From: Burkholderiales bacterium PBB1
GTDB taxonomy: Bacteria; Pseudomonadota; Gammaproteobacteria; Burkholderiales; Burkholderiaceae_C
DNA: 64,000 nucleotides
Direction: 5' to 3'
NCBI GenBank assembly: GCA_002255905.1
Contig: NKIN01000002.1
Location: 558,001 to 622,000, forward strand
Both the position numbers and the translations under genes were made by a program. The notes under the pieces are model-generated. The model ran no database searches, was not told where the DNA came from, and was given only the letters and a program-made list of their open reading frames with translations. Below are positions 37,944 to 47,434 of this stretch, piece after piece. Each line of letters begins with the position of its first letter. Position 1 is the first letter of the stretch.

Positions 37944-39113
37944 TTACTCGCGGAGTGGCCGTGCCACGATCAACTGGGTCTGCAACGGCATGTGGTTGCG
38001 CAGCAGACGAACCTCACCGAAACCTGCTGCATGCAGCAATTCGGTCAGCTGCGCTGCGCTGCGCGAACGCCCCTTGCCCATCGCCAGCAAATAGAAACCG
38101 AAATACGCGTCGCCCATCGCTTCGGCACCGGGGGTGCCCGACATGGGTTCGGTCAGCAGCAGCGTGCCGTCCTCGGGCAACGCACGGCGCACGGCCTTCA
38201 AGATCATGAGTGCCCGCGCGTCGTCGTGGTCGAAGATCACTCGCACCAGGCTGATCAGGTCGCAGCCGGTGGGCAGCGGATCGCTGAAGAAGCTGCCACC
38301 GCAGGTGGTGGTCCGTTCGGACAGTCCTTGTTCGGCGAATCTGGCACGGGCGCGCTCGGCCACGGCAGGCAGGTCGAACAGGACCAGCTGAAGATGCGGT
38401 GCGCGCGCGGCAACCGCCGACAGGAACGTCCCCTCGCCGCCGCCCACGTCGAGCAGTCGACGGTGCTTGTCGAACGAATACGCCTCCAGCACTTCGTCGG
38501 AAACCAGCGTCTGCGATGCCGACATCAGCGCCGAATAGGGGCTCACGTGGTCGGTCCCGAGCGAGTCGGGTGCATCGGCGGCCGCATAGGGCCAGTACTG
38601 CGCCAGCGCAGATGTACGGGCTTCGCCGCGCAGCAGGGCCACGGGATCGGCCAGATCGATGTAGAGCTCGGCGTGGTGTTCGACCATCGAGCTGATGGCG
38701 GCATCGCCCACCAGCGGCGCGCCCAGTGGCCCGAGCCCATATCGGCCGCGGCTGCGCTTCTCGACCAGTTTCAGAGAGACCGCGCCGGCGAGCAGACGTT
38801 GTGCGGCGTCTTCGGTCAGGCCCAGCTGCGGCGCCAGCGCAGACAATGTTTGCGGCTCTTTTGCCAGCAGGTCGAAGAGGTGCAGCCGCACACAGGCCAG
38901 CAGGATCTGCGAATACACGAAGCCGGCGACAAGATCGAACAGGCCGCTGGCACGCTTCTGGGCAATCGGGCGGGTCAGCGGAAAGGCCGCCGCCCAGCGC
39001 CGGAAGCTGCGGCTGCCGGTGAGCCCGTCTCGCCATGCCAACCAGCGATCGAGCAGGCGGTCAAACAGCGACGGGGGGGCTGGCAGATCGGCCTTCTGGC
39101 TCAGTGAACTCAT
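37944..39113 (-). CDS. crtF: hydroxyneurosporene/rhodopin O-methyltransferase
   Basis: A 389-residue SAM-dependent methyltransferase that makes the methoxy group of spheroidene- or spirilloxanthin-type carotenoids. An N-terminal dimerisation helix domain is followed by the SAM-binding LLDVGGGEGTFL near 237 and a late LVRVIFDHDD. The ATG at 39113 overlaps the crtE stop (ATGA). A longer open frame to 39302 lies within crtE. Confidence 0.93.
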   Translation of the reverse strand: MSSLSQKADLPAPPSLFDRLLDRWLAWRDGLTGSRSFRRWAAAFPLTRPIAQKRASGLFDLVAGFVYSQILLACVRLHLFDLLAKEPQTLSALAPQLGLTEDAAQRLLAGAVSLKLVEKRSRGRYGLGPLGAPLVGDAAISSMVEHHAELYIDLADPVALLRGEARTSALAQYWPYAAADAPDSLGTDHVSPYSALMSASQTLVSDEVLEAYSFDKHRRLLDVGGGEGTFLSAVAARAPHLQLVLFDLPAVAERARARFAEQGLSERTTTCGGSFFSDPLPTGCDLISLVRVIFDHDDARALMILKAVRRALPEDGTLLLTEPMSGTPGAEAMGDAYFGFYLLAMGKGRSRSAAQLTELLHAAGFGEVRLLRNHMPLQTQLIVARPLRE

Positions 39114-39991
39114 GCTGCGACGCGGACCACTTCCTCGGCGATGGCCTTGGGCACCAGGCGTTCGGCCTCCAGCCGCACCAGGGCGCGCATCTGCGCAGCA
39201 CCGGGGCATGGCGGAATGGCGGCGATGGCCGCTGCCACGAGGCGATCGAAATGGTGGATGGCCCCCTCGAGGCCCAGTTCTCGGGCTGCGCTGGGGCGGC
39301 ACAGTGCCACGTCCTGGCCGGACGGCTTGCCCAGCGAAGCCGCGTCACAAGCCACGTCACGGATGTCGTCGGCCACCTGGTAGGCCTCGCCCAACCACTC
39401 ACCCAGTGCCTGCCAGGGCGCTGCATCGGCGCCGGCGGCTTGCGCGCCCGCGATGGTGGCCGCTGCGAACAGCGAGCCGGTCTTGGCGCGCTGGTAGTCG
39501 GCCAGCGACACCCGTGGCTCGCATTCCCAGGCCTGCCCCGCCACGATGCCGTGCGGCATACCGGTGGCGCGGCCGATGGTTTTCAGCAGTTGCGGCAGGC
39601 GCAGCGGCGATTGCGTCGCCGCGGTGCCGAGCGTCTGGAAGGCCAGCACGATAAGCGCGTCGCCGGCCAGCACTGCCAGTGGCTCGCCGAAGGCGAAGTG
39701 CACCGACGCGCGGCCGCGCCGCGTCTCGGCGTCGTCAAAACAGGGCAGATCGTCATGCACCAGCGAGGCACAGTGCAGCAACTCGATGGCCGTGGCCGCG
39801 GCTTCGGACAGCACAGGATCGTCATCGCCGCAAGCCTGTGCGACCGCCAGACACAGCTGGGGACGGATCCGGGCGCCGCCGGGAAACACCGCGTGGCGGA
39901 TCGCGCCCGCCAGCTTCGGCGGGCAGCCCTCTTCTTCTCCGGAGGCAATGGCGACGGCCAGGGCCTGTTCAATGCGGGTGATGGGCTTCAT
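39110..39991 (-). CDS. crtE: geranylgeranyl diphosphate synthase
   Basis: A 293-residue trans-prenyltransferase that supplies GGPP for carotenoids and for the bacteriochlorophyll tail. The first Asp-rich motif is VHDDLPCFDDAETRRG near 82 and the second is YQVADDIRDV near 217. ATG at 39991 (MKPITRIEQ) has GGAG 6 bases upstream; 15 extra codons to 40036 are open but unlikely. It is the first gene of the crtEF-bchCXYZ-puf superoperon arrangement and is divergent from ccmA. Confidence 0.94.
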   Translation of the reverse strand: MKPITRIEQALAVAIASGEEEGCPPKLAGAIRHAVFPGGARIRPQLCLAVAQACGDDDPVLSEAAATAIELLHCASLVHDDLPCFDDAETRRGRASVHFAFGEPLAVLAGDALIVLAFQTLGTAATQSPLRLPQLLKTIGRATGMPHGIVAGQAWECEPRVSLADYQRAKTGSLFAAATIAGAQAAGADAAPWQALGEWLGEAYQVADDIRDVACDAASLGKPSGQDVALCRPSAARELGLEGAIHHFDRLVAAAIAAIPPCPGAAQMRALVRLEAERLVPKAIAEEVVRVAA

Positions 39992-40038
39992 GCGTGACTC
40001 CGGCAGTTGCCTCGTGGCAAGGTGGTGGCCCGACAAAC

Positions 40039-40082
40039 TGTCAAGTCAGCTTGTCGGAAGAAAGTGTCAACTAATGTAGACA
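40039..40082. promoter_or_regulatory. PpsR-like box in the crtE/ccmA divergent promoter region
   Basis: A perfect TGT-N12-ACA palindrome lies at 40065-40082. A second, degenerate one (TGT-N12-TCG, 40039-40056) stands exactly 8 bp away, the spacing seen before bchC. On the minus strand TTGACA (complement of 40065-40070) could be the crtE -35. On the plus strand TAATGT (40072-40077) is a possible -10 for ccmA. The 226-bp gap holds no gene. Shared redox control of carotenoid and cytochrome c maturation genes is an inference. Confidence 0.7.
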
Positions 40083-40217
40083 CTGCCTTGCCCGTCGTCA
40101 ACAGCACTGGCCCGGTGGTCGCCGGCATGCACCGCGGGCGTCACCGGGGCATTTGACCGGACCACCGGCGCGTCGGGATAATCCACAGCCTTTCCACCGA
40201 GCCCACGCCCCGTTTTG

Positions 40218-40895
40218 ATGTCTGCCTCCGGCCCGATGGACGCGCTGGCCCCTCCCCTGTCTTCCGTGCTTCCGGCCACGCTCGAGCTGATCGGTGTGTC
40301 TTGCGTGCGCGGTACGCGCCGCCTGTTCGACAGTGCGAATGCCGTGATCCGCGCAGGAGAACTGCTCCGCGTGCAAGGCGCCAACGGCGCTGGCAAGACC
40401 AGCTTGCTGCGCACGGTGTGCGGGTTGTCCTCGCCTGATCGCGGCGAAGTGCGGTGGAAAGGTCAGGCACTGGCTGGCCAACGTGACGAGTTCCACCGCG
40501 ACCTGATTTACATCGGACACGCTGCCGCGCTGAAAGACGATTTGTCGGCGCGCGAGAACCTGCTCGCCGCCTGTCTGCTGGGTGGACAGCGGCCTGCGTC
40601 GGCGGCGTTGATGCAGGCGCTGGCTGCGGCAGGTCTGCGCCAGCGCGAACACCTGAGTGCGCGCAGCCTGTCCCAGGGGCAACGGCGCAGGGTGGCGCTG
40701 GCGCGGCTGCTGCTGGAGCCCCATCCGCCGTTGTGGGTGCTGGACGAGCCTTTCAATGCGCTCGACGCTGCCGCCAGCGATTGGTTGCTGGGCGTGGTGA
40801 CGAGCCAACTGCGCCGCGGTGGGATCGTGGTGCTGACCAGCCACCAGCCCGTGGCCATCGACCCATCGTTGCCTCAAGTGACGTTGACGCTGTGA
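40218..40895 (+). CDS. ccmA: cytochrome c maturation heme exporter ATP-binding protein CcmA
   Basis: A 225-residue ABC ATPase: Walker A GANGAGKTS near 54, signature SLSQGQRRR near 152 and Walker B LWVLDEPFNAL near 173. CcmAB powers release of holo-CcmE from CcmC. ATG at 40218 is used; ATG at 40236 is an alternative. First gene of a gap-free ccmA-I operon, divergent from crtE. Confidence 0.95.
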   Translation: MSASGPMDALAPPLSSVLPATLELIGVSCVRGTRRLFDSANAVIRAGELLRVQGANGAGKTSLLRTVCGLSSPDRGEVRWKGQALAGQRDEFHRDLIYIGHAAALKDDLSARENLLAACLLGGQRPASAALMQALAAAGLRQREHLSARSLSQGQRRRVALARLLLEPHPPLWVLDEPFNALDAAASDWLLGVVTSQLRRGGIVVLTSHQPVAIDPSLPQVTLTL

Positions 40896-41578
40896 GCCAG
40901 ACCGCCACCGCCTTCGATGCCATGCGTGGCGTGTTCGTGCGTGATCTGCGCCTGGCGCTGCGCCGCCGTGCCGACACGGCGGCTGCCCTGTTCTTCTTCG
41001 TGATCGTCGCGAGCCTGTTTCCACTCGGTGTCGGGCCGGAGCCGGCCTTGCTTCGCACGATGGCGCCCGGCGTGGTGTGGGTGGCCGCATTGCTGGCGTC
41101 GATGCTGTCGCTCGGGCGGCTGTTTGCCGACGACCATCAGGACGGCACGCTGGAGCAGCTGTTGCTGTCCGTGTGCCCATTGCCGCTGATCGTGCTGTCG
41201 AAGATGGCCGCGCACTGGCTGTGTTCAGGCCTGGCGCTGACGCTGGTGGCGCCATTGCTGGCGTTGCAGTTCGACCTGCCACCCTCCACGATCGGGGTGC
41301 TGGTCTTGTCGTTGTTGATCGGCACGCCCCTGCTCAGCCTGATCGGCGGCATCGGGGCCGCACTGACCGTGGGCGTGCGCGGCGCCGGCGTGCTGCTGTC
41401 GTTGCTGGTGCTGCCCTTGTGTGTGCCGGTGCTGATCTTTGGCGCTGGGGCCGTCGATGCGGCCGCGGCCGGCTTGCCGATCGCGGCCCATTACTCACTG
41501 CTCGGGGCGATGCTGGTGCTGGCGCTCTTTGCGGCGCCCATCGCTGCAGCGGCAGCCCTGAGGATCGCAATCGAATGA
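40892..41578 (+). CDS. ccmB: heme exporter protein CcmB
   Basis: A 228-residue inner-membrane protein with six hydrophobic helices, the membrane half of CcmAB. DHQDGTLEQLLLSVCPLP near 80 is family-typical. The start is GTG at 40892, which overlaps the ccmA stop as GTGA; ATG at 40921 would remove the conserved N-terminus. An 81-bp gap to ccmC follows. Confidence 0.93.
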   Translation: MSQTATAFDAMRGVFVRDLRLALRRRADTAAALFFFVIVASLFPLGVGPEPALLRTMAPGVVWVAALLASMLSLGRLFADDHQDGTLEQLLLSVCPLPLIVLSKMAAHWLCSGLALTLVAPLLALQFDLPPSTIGVLVLSLLIGTPLLSLIGGIGAALTVGVRGAGVLLSLLVLPLCVPVLIFGAGAVDAAAAGLPIAAHYSLLGAMLVLALFAAPIAAAAALRIAIE

Positions 41579-41659
41579 GGCCGTTGCACAATCGTGGGCT
41601 GTCCGGACGGTGCGCGACCGACGCGCACGCCCCATCGGTGACAGCCGGAGCCCGACCTC

Positions 41660-42406
41660 GTGCAGTTTTCTGACATCAACTGGTTCAAGTACGCCGCGCC
41701 GCAGCGTTTCTATCCCCTCGCCGGGCGCATCATCCCGTGGTGCAGCGCGCTGGCTGTGGTGCTCACCGTCATCGGCCTGTACGTCGGGCTGCTGGTGGCG
41801 CCGGTCGATGCGCAGCAGGGCGACGCCTATCGCATCATCTTCATCCACGTGCCTGCCGCCTGGATGTCGATGGTCATCTACCTCGCGATGGCGTTCTGGG
41901 CGGCCATGGGGCTGATCTTCAATGCGAGGCTGGGCGCCATGCTCGCGACGGCGCTGGCGCCTTCGGGCGCATTGATGACCTTCATCGCGCTGTGGACCGG
42001 GGCCTTGTGGGGCAAGCCGACCTGGGGCACTTGGTGGGTCTGGGACGCGCGGCTGACCTCCGAGCTGGTGTTGCTGTTTCTGTACATCGGCTTCATGTCG
42101 TTGCATGCCGCGATCGACGATCCGCGCCGTGCCGACCGAGCTGCAGCGCTGCTGGCGCTGGTGGGGGCGGTCAATGTGCCGATCATTTATTTTTCGGTGA
42201 AGTGGTGGAACACCTTGCACCAAGGCGCCTCTATCAGCTTCAGCAAGGGGGCGACGATCGCCACGCCGATGCTGCTGGGGATGCTGGTGATGGCGTTGGC
42301 GTTCTGGGCCTATGCCATTGCCATGGCACTCGCTCGGTTGCGCGTCGTCATCCTCGAACGTGAACAGCACGCGCAGTGGGCGCGTGCCGAACTGGGTGCC
42401 GTTTGA
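41660..42406 (+). CDS. ccmC: heme exporter / heme-handling protein CcmC
   Basis: A 248-residue, six-helix inner-membrane protein that loads heme onto CcmE. It holds the tryptophan-rich heme-binding WWD loop (WGTWWVWDARLTSELV) near 117 and flanking His residues (IHVPAAWMS near 62; NTLHQGASI near 185). The start is GTG at 41660 with GGAG upstream. It ends in TGATG shared with ccmD. Confidence 0.96.
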   Translation: MQFSDINWFKYAAPQRFYPLAGRIIPWCSALAVVLTVIGLYVGLLVAPVDAQQGDAYRIIFIHVPAAWMSMVIYLAMAFWAAMGLIFNARLGAMLATALAPSGALMTFIALWTGALWGKPTWGTWWVWDARLTSELVLLFLYIGFMSLHAAIDDPRRADRAAALLALVGAVNVPIIYFSVKWWNTLHQGASISFSKGATIATPMLLGMLVMALAFWAYAIAMALARLRVVILEREQHAQWARAELGAV

Positions 42407-42585
42407 TGGTCTGGAACAGCTGGTCGGATTTCGTGGCCATGGGCGGCTACGGCTTGTATGTCTGGGGATCGTTCGGCGTGACGGCGTTGGTACTGGCCGC
42501 TGAAGTCTGGTCTGTGGCGGCTCGTCGGCGAGCCTTAAGGCAGCGCATGCACGATGCCACCAGTGCAGAGTGGGGAGACGTTTGA
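42406..42585 (+). CDS. ccmD: heme exporter accessory protein CcmD
   Basis: A 59-residue protein with one membrane helix ([20 protein letters not shown]) and a basic tail ([10 protein letters not shown]). CcmD helps release holo-CcmE from CcmABC. The ATG overlaps the ccmC stop by one base and the stop overlaps the ccmE start by one base. Confidence 0.93.
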   Translation: MVWNSWSDFVAMGGYGLYVWGSFGVTALVLAAEVWSVAARRRALRQRMHDATSAEWGDV

Positions 42586-43085
42586 TGAAACCCAGAACGA
42601 AGCGGGGCCTGGCCATCGTGACCGGCCTCGCAGTGTTGGGCGTGGCGAGTGCGCTGGTGCTGAATGCATTCCAGAGCAACATGGTGTTCTTTTTCAGCCC
42701 GACCCAGGTCGCGGCGAAAGAGGCGCCACTCGAGCGCAATTTCCGCATCGGCGGCCTGGTCGAGGAAGGCAGCATCCAGCGCGACGAGAAGACCTTGACG
42801 GTCAGTTTCGTGGTCACCGACCTCGCGCAGAAGATCCCCGTGGTCTACACCGGCCTGTTGCCCGACCTGTTCCGCGAGGGCAAGGGGGTCGTGGCACAAG
42901 GCAAGCTGGGCCCCGATGGCGTGTTCCGTGCTGAACAGGTGCTGGCCAAGCACGATGAGAACTACATGCCGCCCGAAGCCGCCGATGCACTGGCGAAGGC
43001 GCGCAAGGGCGAGATGCCAGCGGGTGCGATGACGACCTCGTCCAGCGAAACGCCCGCTGCAAAGACGTACGGAGCAACCCCATGA
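42585..43085 (+). CDS. ccmE: periplasmic heme chaperone CcmE
   Basis: A 166-residue membrane-anchored protein: N-terminal anchor ([20 protein letters not shown]), OB-fold domain ([12 protein letters not shown] near 53), and the heme-linking His123 in [12 protein letters not shown]. The tail after about 140 is Ala/Ser/Thr-rich. It carries heme to CcmF. Confidence 0.96.
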   Translation: MKPRTKRGLAIVTGLAVLGVASALVLNAFQSNMVFFFSPTQVAAKEAPLERNFRIGGLVEEGSIQRDEKTLTVSFVVTDLAQKIPVVYTGLLPDLFREGKGVVAQGKLGPDGVFRAEQVLAKHDENYMPPEAADALAKARKGEMPAGAMTTSSSETPAAKTYGATP

Positions 43086-45115
43086 TTCCTGAGCTGGGCC
43101 ATGTGGCCCTGATCCTGGCGCTGGCGATGGCCATCGCGCAGAGTGTCCTGCCGCTGATCGGCGCCCAGCGCGGCAACGCGGCCTGGATGTCGCTGGCCCG
43201 CCCCTCGGCGCGTGGACAGTTCGTGTTCTTGGTGATCTCCTACGGCTGCCTCACATATTCCTTCGTCAACAACGACTTCTCGGTGCTGCTGGCGGCCGAG
43301 CACTCCAACTCGACGCTGCCGCTGGTGTATCGCTACACGGCCGTCTGGGGCAACCACGAAGGATCGATCCTGTTGTGGGCGCTGATCCTGGCGGGCTGGA
43401 CCTTGGCTGTGGCCACATTTTCCAGAAGCCTGGACGAGCCCATGGTGGCCCGCGTGCTCGGGGTGATGGGGTTGATCAGCTGCGGCTTCATCCTGTTCAC
43501 GCTGTTCACCTCGAACCCGTTCGAACGCCTGATCCCGGGCGCTCCCGATGGCCGTGACCTGAACCCATTGCTGCAGGATCCGGGCATGGTCATCCACCCG
43601 CCCATGCTCTACATGGGGTATGTCGGCTTCGTGGTGGCGTTCGCCTTCGCCATTGCGGCGCTGCTGTCGGGCCGCCTCGATGCATCGTGGGCGCGCTGGT
43701 CACGGCCATGGACGACGGTGGCCTGGTGCTTCCTGACCTGCGGCATCGCGCTGGGCAGTTTCTGGGCGTATTACGAGCTGGGCTGGGGTGGCTGGTGGTT
43801 CTGGGACCCGGTCGAGAACGCCTCGTTCATGCCCTGGCTGGTCGGCACCGCGCTGATCCATTCGCTGGCTGTGACGGAAAAGCGCGGCGGCTTCAAGATG
43901 TGGACGGCGCTGCTGGCGATCCTGGCGTTCTCGCTGTCGCTGCTGGGCACCTTCATCGTCCGCTCAGGCGTGCTCAGCTCGGTGCATGCGTTTGCAACGG
44001 ACCCGGCGCGCGGCATCTTCATCCTCGGGTTCCTGGTCGTGGTGATCGGTGGCTCGCTGCTGCTCTTTGCCTGGCGGGCCCCCAAGGTCGGGCTGGGCGG
44101 TAGTTTCGATCTGGTCTCGCGCGAGTCGATGCTGCTGGCCAACAACGTGCTGCTCGTCGTCGCGGCCGCCGCGGTGCTGCTTGGCACGCTGTACCCACTG
44201 GTGCTCGACGCACTCGGCATGGGCAAGATCTCGGTTGGTCCGCCGTACTTCACGGCGGTGTTCGTGCCCTTGATGGCGCCGGCGCTGTTCCTGATGGGGG
44301 TCGGGCCGCTCGCGCGCTGGCGGCAGGCGGGTGCCATCGATCTGGCGCGCCGGCTGCGCTGGGCCTTTGCCGTCAGTGCGGTGTCGGCGGTGGTGGCTCC
44401 GTTCGCGCTGGGCCACTGGACTCCGATGATCGGGTTTGGCCTGCTGCTTTCCGCGTGGATTGCCAGCACGGCCCTGCTCAACCTGTGGACGCGCGTGCGC
44501 GGGGGGCCGCTGGAGATGGTCGCCGCGCGCATGGCGACCCAGTCCGGCAGCTACTACGGCATGCTGTTCGCGCACTTCGGGGTGGCGGTGTTCATCGTCG
44601 GCGTCACGATGGTCAGCGGCTACCAGAGCGAGAGCGACGTGCGCATGCAGGTCGGTGAGACCACCACGGTCGGCGGCTACGTCTTCACGATGCAGGGTGT
44701 GCGCGAAGTCAAGGGCCCGAACTATGTGGCAGCCCAGGCCTCGATCGGGGTCACCCGGGATGGCAAGCAGGTCACCACCTTGTGGCCCGAGCGCCGCATC
44801 TACAACGTGACCCGGTCACCGCAAACCGAAGTCGCCATCGACCGCAGCCTGGCACGCGACCTCTATGTGGCACTCGGCGAGCCCGTCAGCCCCACCGCCT
44901 GGAGCGTGCGGGTACACCACAAGCCCCTGGTCAACCTGATCTGGCTGGGCTGCCTGTTGATGGCAGGTGGCGGCCTGCTGGCAGTGCTCGATCGGCGCTA
45001 TCGCACCAGCCGCAGCACGGTGAGCGACAAGGTGCCGTCGGACGGCGGACGTGGTGCCCCACCACGCCCGATGTCGCTGATCGGCACGCTGGTTCGCAAG
45101 TACCGCGCACGATGA
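43082..45115 (+). CDS. ccmF: cytochrome c heme lyase subunit CcmF
   Basis: A 677-residue membrane protein with about 15 hydrophobic helices; it ligates heme to apocytochromes. The WWD domain reads [19 protein letters not shown] near 235, and the conserved GNHEGS is near 93. The ATG overlaps the ccmE stop (ATGA). Length is normal. Confidence 0.97.
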   Translation: MIPELGHVALILALAMAIAQSVLPLIGAQRGNAAWMSLARPSARGQFVFLVISYGCLTYSFVNNDFSVLLAAEHSNSTLPLVYRYTAVWGNHEGSILLWALILAGWTLAVATFSRSLDEPMVARVLGVMGLISCGFILFTLFTSNPFERLIPGAPDGRDLNPLLQDPGMVIHPPMLYMGYVGFVVAFAFAIAALLSGRLDASWARWSRPWTTVAWCFLTCGIALGSFWAYYELGWGGWWFWDPVENASFMPWLVGTALIHSLAVTEKRGGFKMWTALLAILAFSLSLLGTFIVRSGVLSSVHAFATDPARGIFILGFLVVVIGGSLLLFAWRAPKVGLGGSFDLVSRESMLLANNVLLVVAAAAVLLGTLYPLVLDALGMGKISVGPPYFTAVFVPLMAPALFLMGVGPLARWRQAGAIDLARRLRWAFAVSAVSAVVAPFALGHWTPMIGFGLLLSAWIASTALLNLWTRVRGGPLEMVAARMATQSGSYYGMLFAHFGVAVFIVGVTMVSGYQSESDVRMQVGETTTVGGYVFTMQGVREVKGPNYVAAQASIGVTRDGKQVTTLWPERRIYNVTRSPQTEVAIDRSLARDLYVALGEPVSPTAWSVRVHHKPLVNLIWLGCLLMAGGGLLAVLDRRYRTSRSTVSDKVPSDGGRGAPPRPMSLIGTLVRKYRAR

Positions 45116-45642
45116 AGCGCTATTTGCTGCCGCTGCTGGTGTTCGTGGTGATGGCCGGATTTCTGGCGATCGGCCTGAAGCTCGATCCGCGCGAAGTGCC
45201 GTCCCCGCTGATCGGCAAGCCCGCACCGGCGTTCGACCTGCCGCAACTGGCGGCACCGGATCAGCGCCTGGCGGCCAAGGACCTGCGCGGGCAGGTCTGG
45301 CTGCTCAACGTCTGGGCCTCCTGGTGCGTCGCCTGCCGCCAGGAGCACCCTTTACTGGTCGAGATTGCGAAGACAGGCCAGCTCAAGCTCTACGGCCTGA
45401 ACTACAAGGACAAGCGCGACGATGCACTCGGCTGGCTGAACCGGTACGGCAACCCGTACCTCCAATCGGTGTCGGACACCGACGGACTGGTCGGCATCGA
45501 TTACGGGGTCTACGGCGTGCCCGAGACCTTCGTCATCGACAAGCAGGGCGTCATTCGCTACAAGCAGATCGGTCCGGTGACCCCCGAGGCGTTGCGCGAC
45601 AAGCTGTTGCCCCTGGTCGCGCAGCTGGAGCAGGCGCCATGA
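45112..45642 (+). CDS. ccmG: thiol:disulfide interchange protein CcmG/DsbE
   Basis: A 176-residue membrane-anchored thioredoxin. The redox motif is WCVAC (Cys72, Cys75) in NVWASWCVACRQEH, and the cis-Pro region is GVYGVPETFVID. It reduces apocytochrome c cysteines before heme attachment. ATG overlaps the ccmF stop (ATGA). Confidence 0.96.
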   Translation: MKRYLLPLLVFVVMAGFLAIGLKLDPREVPSPLIGKPAPAFDLPQLAAPDQRLAAKDLRGQVWLLNVWASWCVACRQEHPLLVEIAKTGQLKLYGLNYKDKRDDALGWLNRYGNPYLQSVSDTDGLVGIDYGVYGVPETFVIDKQGVIRYKQIGPVTPEALRDKLLPLVAQLEQAP

Positions 45643-46103
45643 TCCGCCGTCTGCTGATGGCGCTGGCGCTGGCCGGCGCGCTGCACAGCGCCCAGGCGAC
45701 CGAGGCGGCACAGCTCGCGGCCGATCCGGTGCTCGAAGCGCGGGTGATGAAAGTCGCCGAGGAACTGCGCTGCCTGGTTTGCCAGAACGAAACCATCGCC
45801 GCCTCGCACGCCGATCTGGCGGTCGATTTGCGCAAGCAGATACGCACCAAGCTCAGCCAGGGCCAGTCCGAGCAGCAGATCCTCGATTTCATGGTCGAGC
45901 GCTATGGCGATTTCGTGCTCTATCGCCCCGCGCTCAAGGCCAGCACCGTGCTGTTGTGGGTCGGTCCCTTTGCGCTGCTGCTGATCGCGGCCTACTCCCT
46001 CACGCGGGCCATCCGCGGCCGCCAACGCCGTACCGACCCTCTGACGCCTGTCGATGCCGAGCGCGCCCGACGGCTCCTCGACGAATCACCTCCTGGCCCA
46101 TGA
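45639..46103 (+). CDS. ccmH: cytochrome c maturation protein CcmH
   Basis: A 154-residue membrane protein with a signal sequence, the redox pair LRCLVCQN (Cys45, Cys48) and a C-terminal membrane helix (VLLWVGPFALLLIAAYSL). It works with CcmG in apocytochrome reduction and with CcmF in ligation. Overlaps both neighbours by ATGA. Confidence 0.96.
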   Translation: MIRRLLMALALAGALHSAQATEAAQLAADPVLEARVMKVAEELRCLVCQNETIAASHADLAVDLRKQIRTKLSQGQSEQQILDFMVERYGDFVLYRPALKASTVLLWVGPFALLLIAAYSLTRAIRGRQRRTDPLTPVDAERARRLLDESPPGP

Positions 46104-47401
46104 CCCTCTTCTGGATATTGACCGCGGCGCTGACGGCGCTCGCGCTGGCGCATGTGCTGCCCGTGTTGTTGCGCTCGCGTCCCGCCAAGGCTGCGCTCGA
46201 TGCAGCTGCCCGGCGAGCGTCGACGCTGGCCATCCTGCGCGAGCAAGCCGCTCAGCTGGATGCCGAGCTGGCCTCAGGCCAGCTCGACGCCAAACAGCAC
46301 CGTGCCGCCCGCGAAGACATCGAGCGCCGCGTTCTCGAGGAAGCCGATGCGGTGGGTCCGACCACCAAGACACTGGCGACCAACGCGCCTGCGGAGCGGC
46401 CCTGGAAAAGCGCATGGTTGCTCGGGCTGGGTGTTCCGTTGCTGGTGGGCACGATCTACAGCCGCGTCGGCTCGCCTCAGGCGATCGATGCCCCGCCGCC
46501 GCCGCCCGTGGCCTCGCTTGGCGCCGACAACGTCACCGATGCGCAGGTGGAAGAACTGGTGACGAAGCTGGCCACGGCGATGGAGCAAAAGCCGGACGAC
46601 CTCGCTGGCTGGACCTTGCTGGCACGCACCTATGCGGTCTTGCAGCGCTACACCGAAGCCAGCAAGGCGTATGCACGCGCGTCCGCGCTGGCACCCAACG
46701 ATGCGCAACTGCTGGCCGACCACGCCGATGTGCTGGCCATGCTGCAGGGTCAGAAAATCTCGGGTGAGCCGGCGCGGCTGGTCACGCGTGCCCTCCAGAT
46801 CGATCCGAAGAACCTGAAGGCACTGGCCTTGGCCGGTGGTGCTGCCTACGAGGCCGGCCAGTATCCGCAGGCGATCGAGTACTGGACGCTGGCCCGCCGG
46901 CTGTCGCCGCCCGACACGCCATTCAGCGAGAACCTGGACCGCAGCCTGGTCGATGCCCGCCGCGCGCTGCAAGGCGGAGCACCGGGCGTGCCGGAGGCCC
47001 CGACGGCGACCGCTGACACGGGAGCCGCCGCCCAGCCTTCGCCGTCGGTCCCCGGCCCCGCCCATGTGGCTGGCACGGTCAGCCTGTCGCCCGCACTGGC
47101 CGGCAAGGCTGCTCCGGGCGATACCGTGTTCATCTTCGCGCGTGCCGCCGAGGGCCCGCGCATGCCGCTGGCCATCCTGCGTCGCACCGTGGCCGATCTG
47201 CCGATCCAATTCACGCTCGACGATGCGATGGCGATGTCGCCGGCGATGAAGTTGTCGAACTTCCCGGTCGTCGTGGTGGGCGCTCGGGTGTCCAAGACGG
47301 GCAATGCACTGCCGAGCCCCGGCGATCTGAGCGGTCAGGCGAGCGGGGTGAAACTGGGTGCCGAGGGCTTGCAGATCGTCATCGACACCGTTCAACCCTG
47401 A
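46100..47401 (+). CDS. ccmI: cytochrome c maturation TPR protein CcmI
   Basis: A 433-residue protein: two N-terminal membrane helices separated by a coiled-coil cytoplasmic loop (AREDIERRVLEEADAV), a periplasmic TPR domain (about 160-290; GWTLLARTYAVLQRYTEASKAY), a Pro/Ala/Thr linker near 300, and a C-terminal beta domain. CcmI chaperones apocytochromes to CcmFH. Last gene of the ccm operon. Confidence 0.95.
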   Translation: MTLFWILTAALTALALAHVLPVLLRSRPAKAALDAAARRASTLAILREQAAQLDAELASGQLDAKQHRAAREDIERRVLEEADAVGPTTKTLATNAPAERPWKSAWLLGLGVPLLVGTIYSRVGSPQAIDAPPPPPVASLGADNVTDAQVEELVTKLATAMEQKPDDLAGWTLLARTYAVLQRYTEASKAYARASALAPNDAQLLADHADVLAMLQGQKISGEPARLVTRALQIDPKNLKALALAGGAAYEAGQYPQAIEYWTLARRLSPPDTPFSENLDRSLVDARRALQGGAPGVPEAPTATADTGAAAQPSPSVPGPAHVAGTVSLSPALAGKAAPGDTVFIFARAAEGPRMPLAILRRTVADLPIQFTLDDAMAMSPAMKLSNFPVVVVGARVSKTGNALPSPGDLSGQASGVKLGAEGLQIVIDTVQP

Positions 47402-47408
47402 TCCGCAT

Positions 47409-47430
47409 CCGGGCCGGAATGCCGGCCCGG
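47409..47430. terminator. bidirectional hairpin between ccmI and bchO
   Basis: A perfect stem CCGGGCCGG / CCGGCCCGG with an AATG loop sits in the 33-bp gap between the convergent ccmI and bchO stops. There is no T-run on either side, so termination may be weak or need other factors. Confidence 0.6.
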
Positions 47431-47434
47431 ACGC

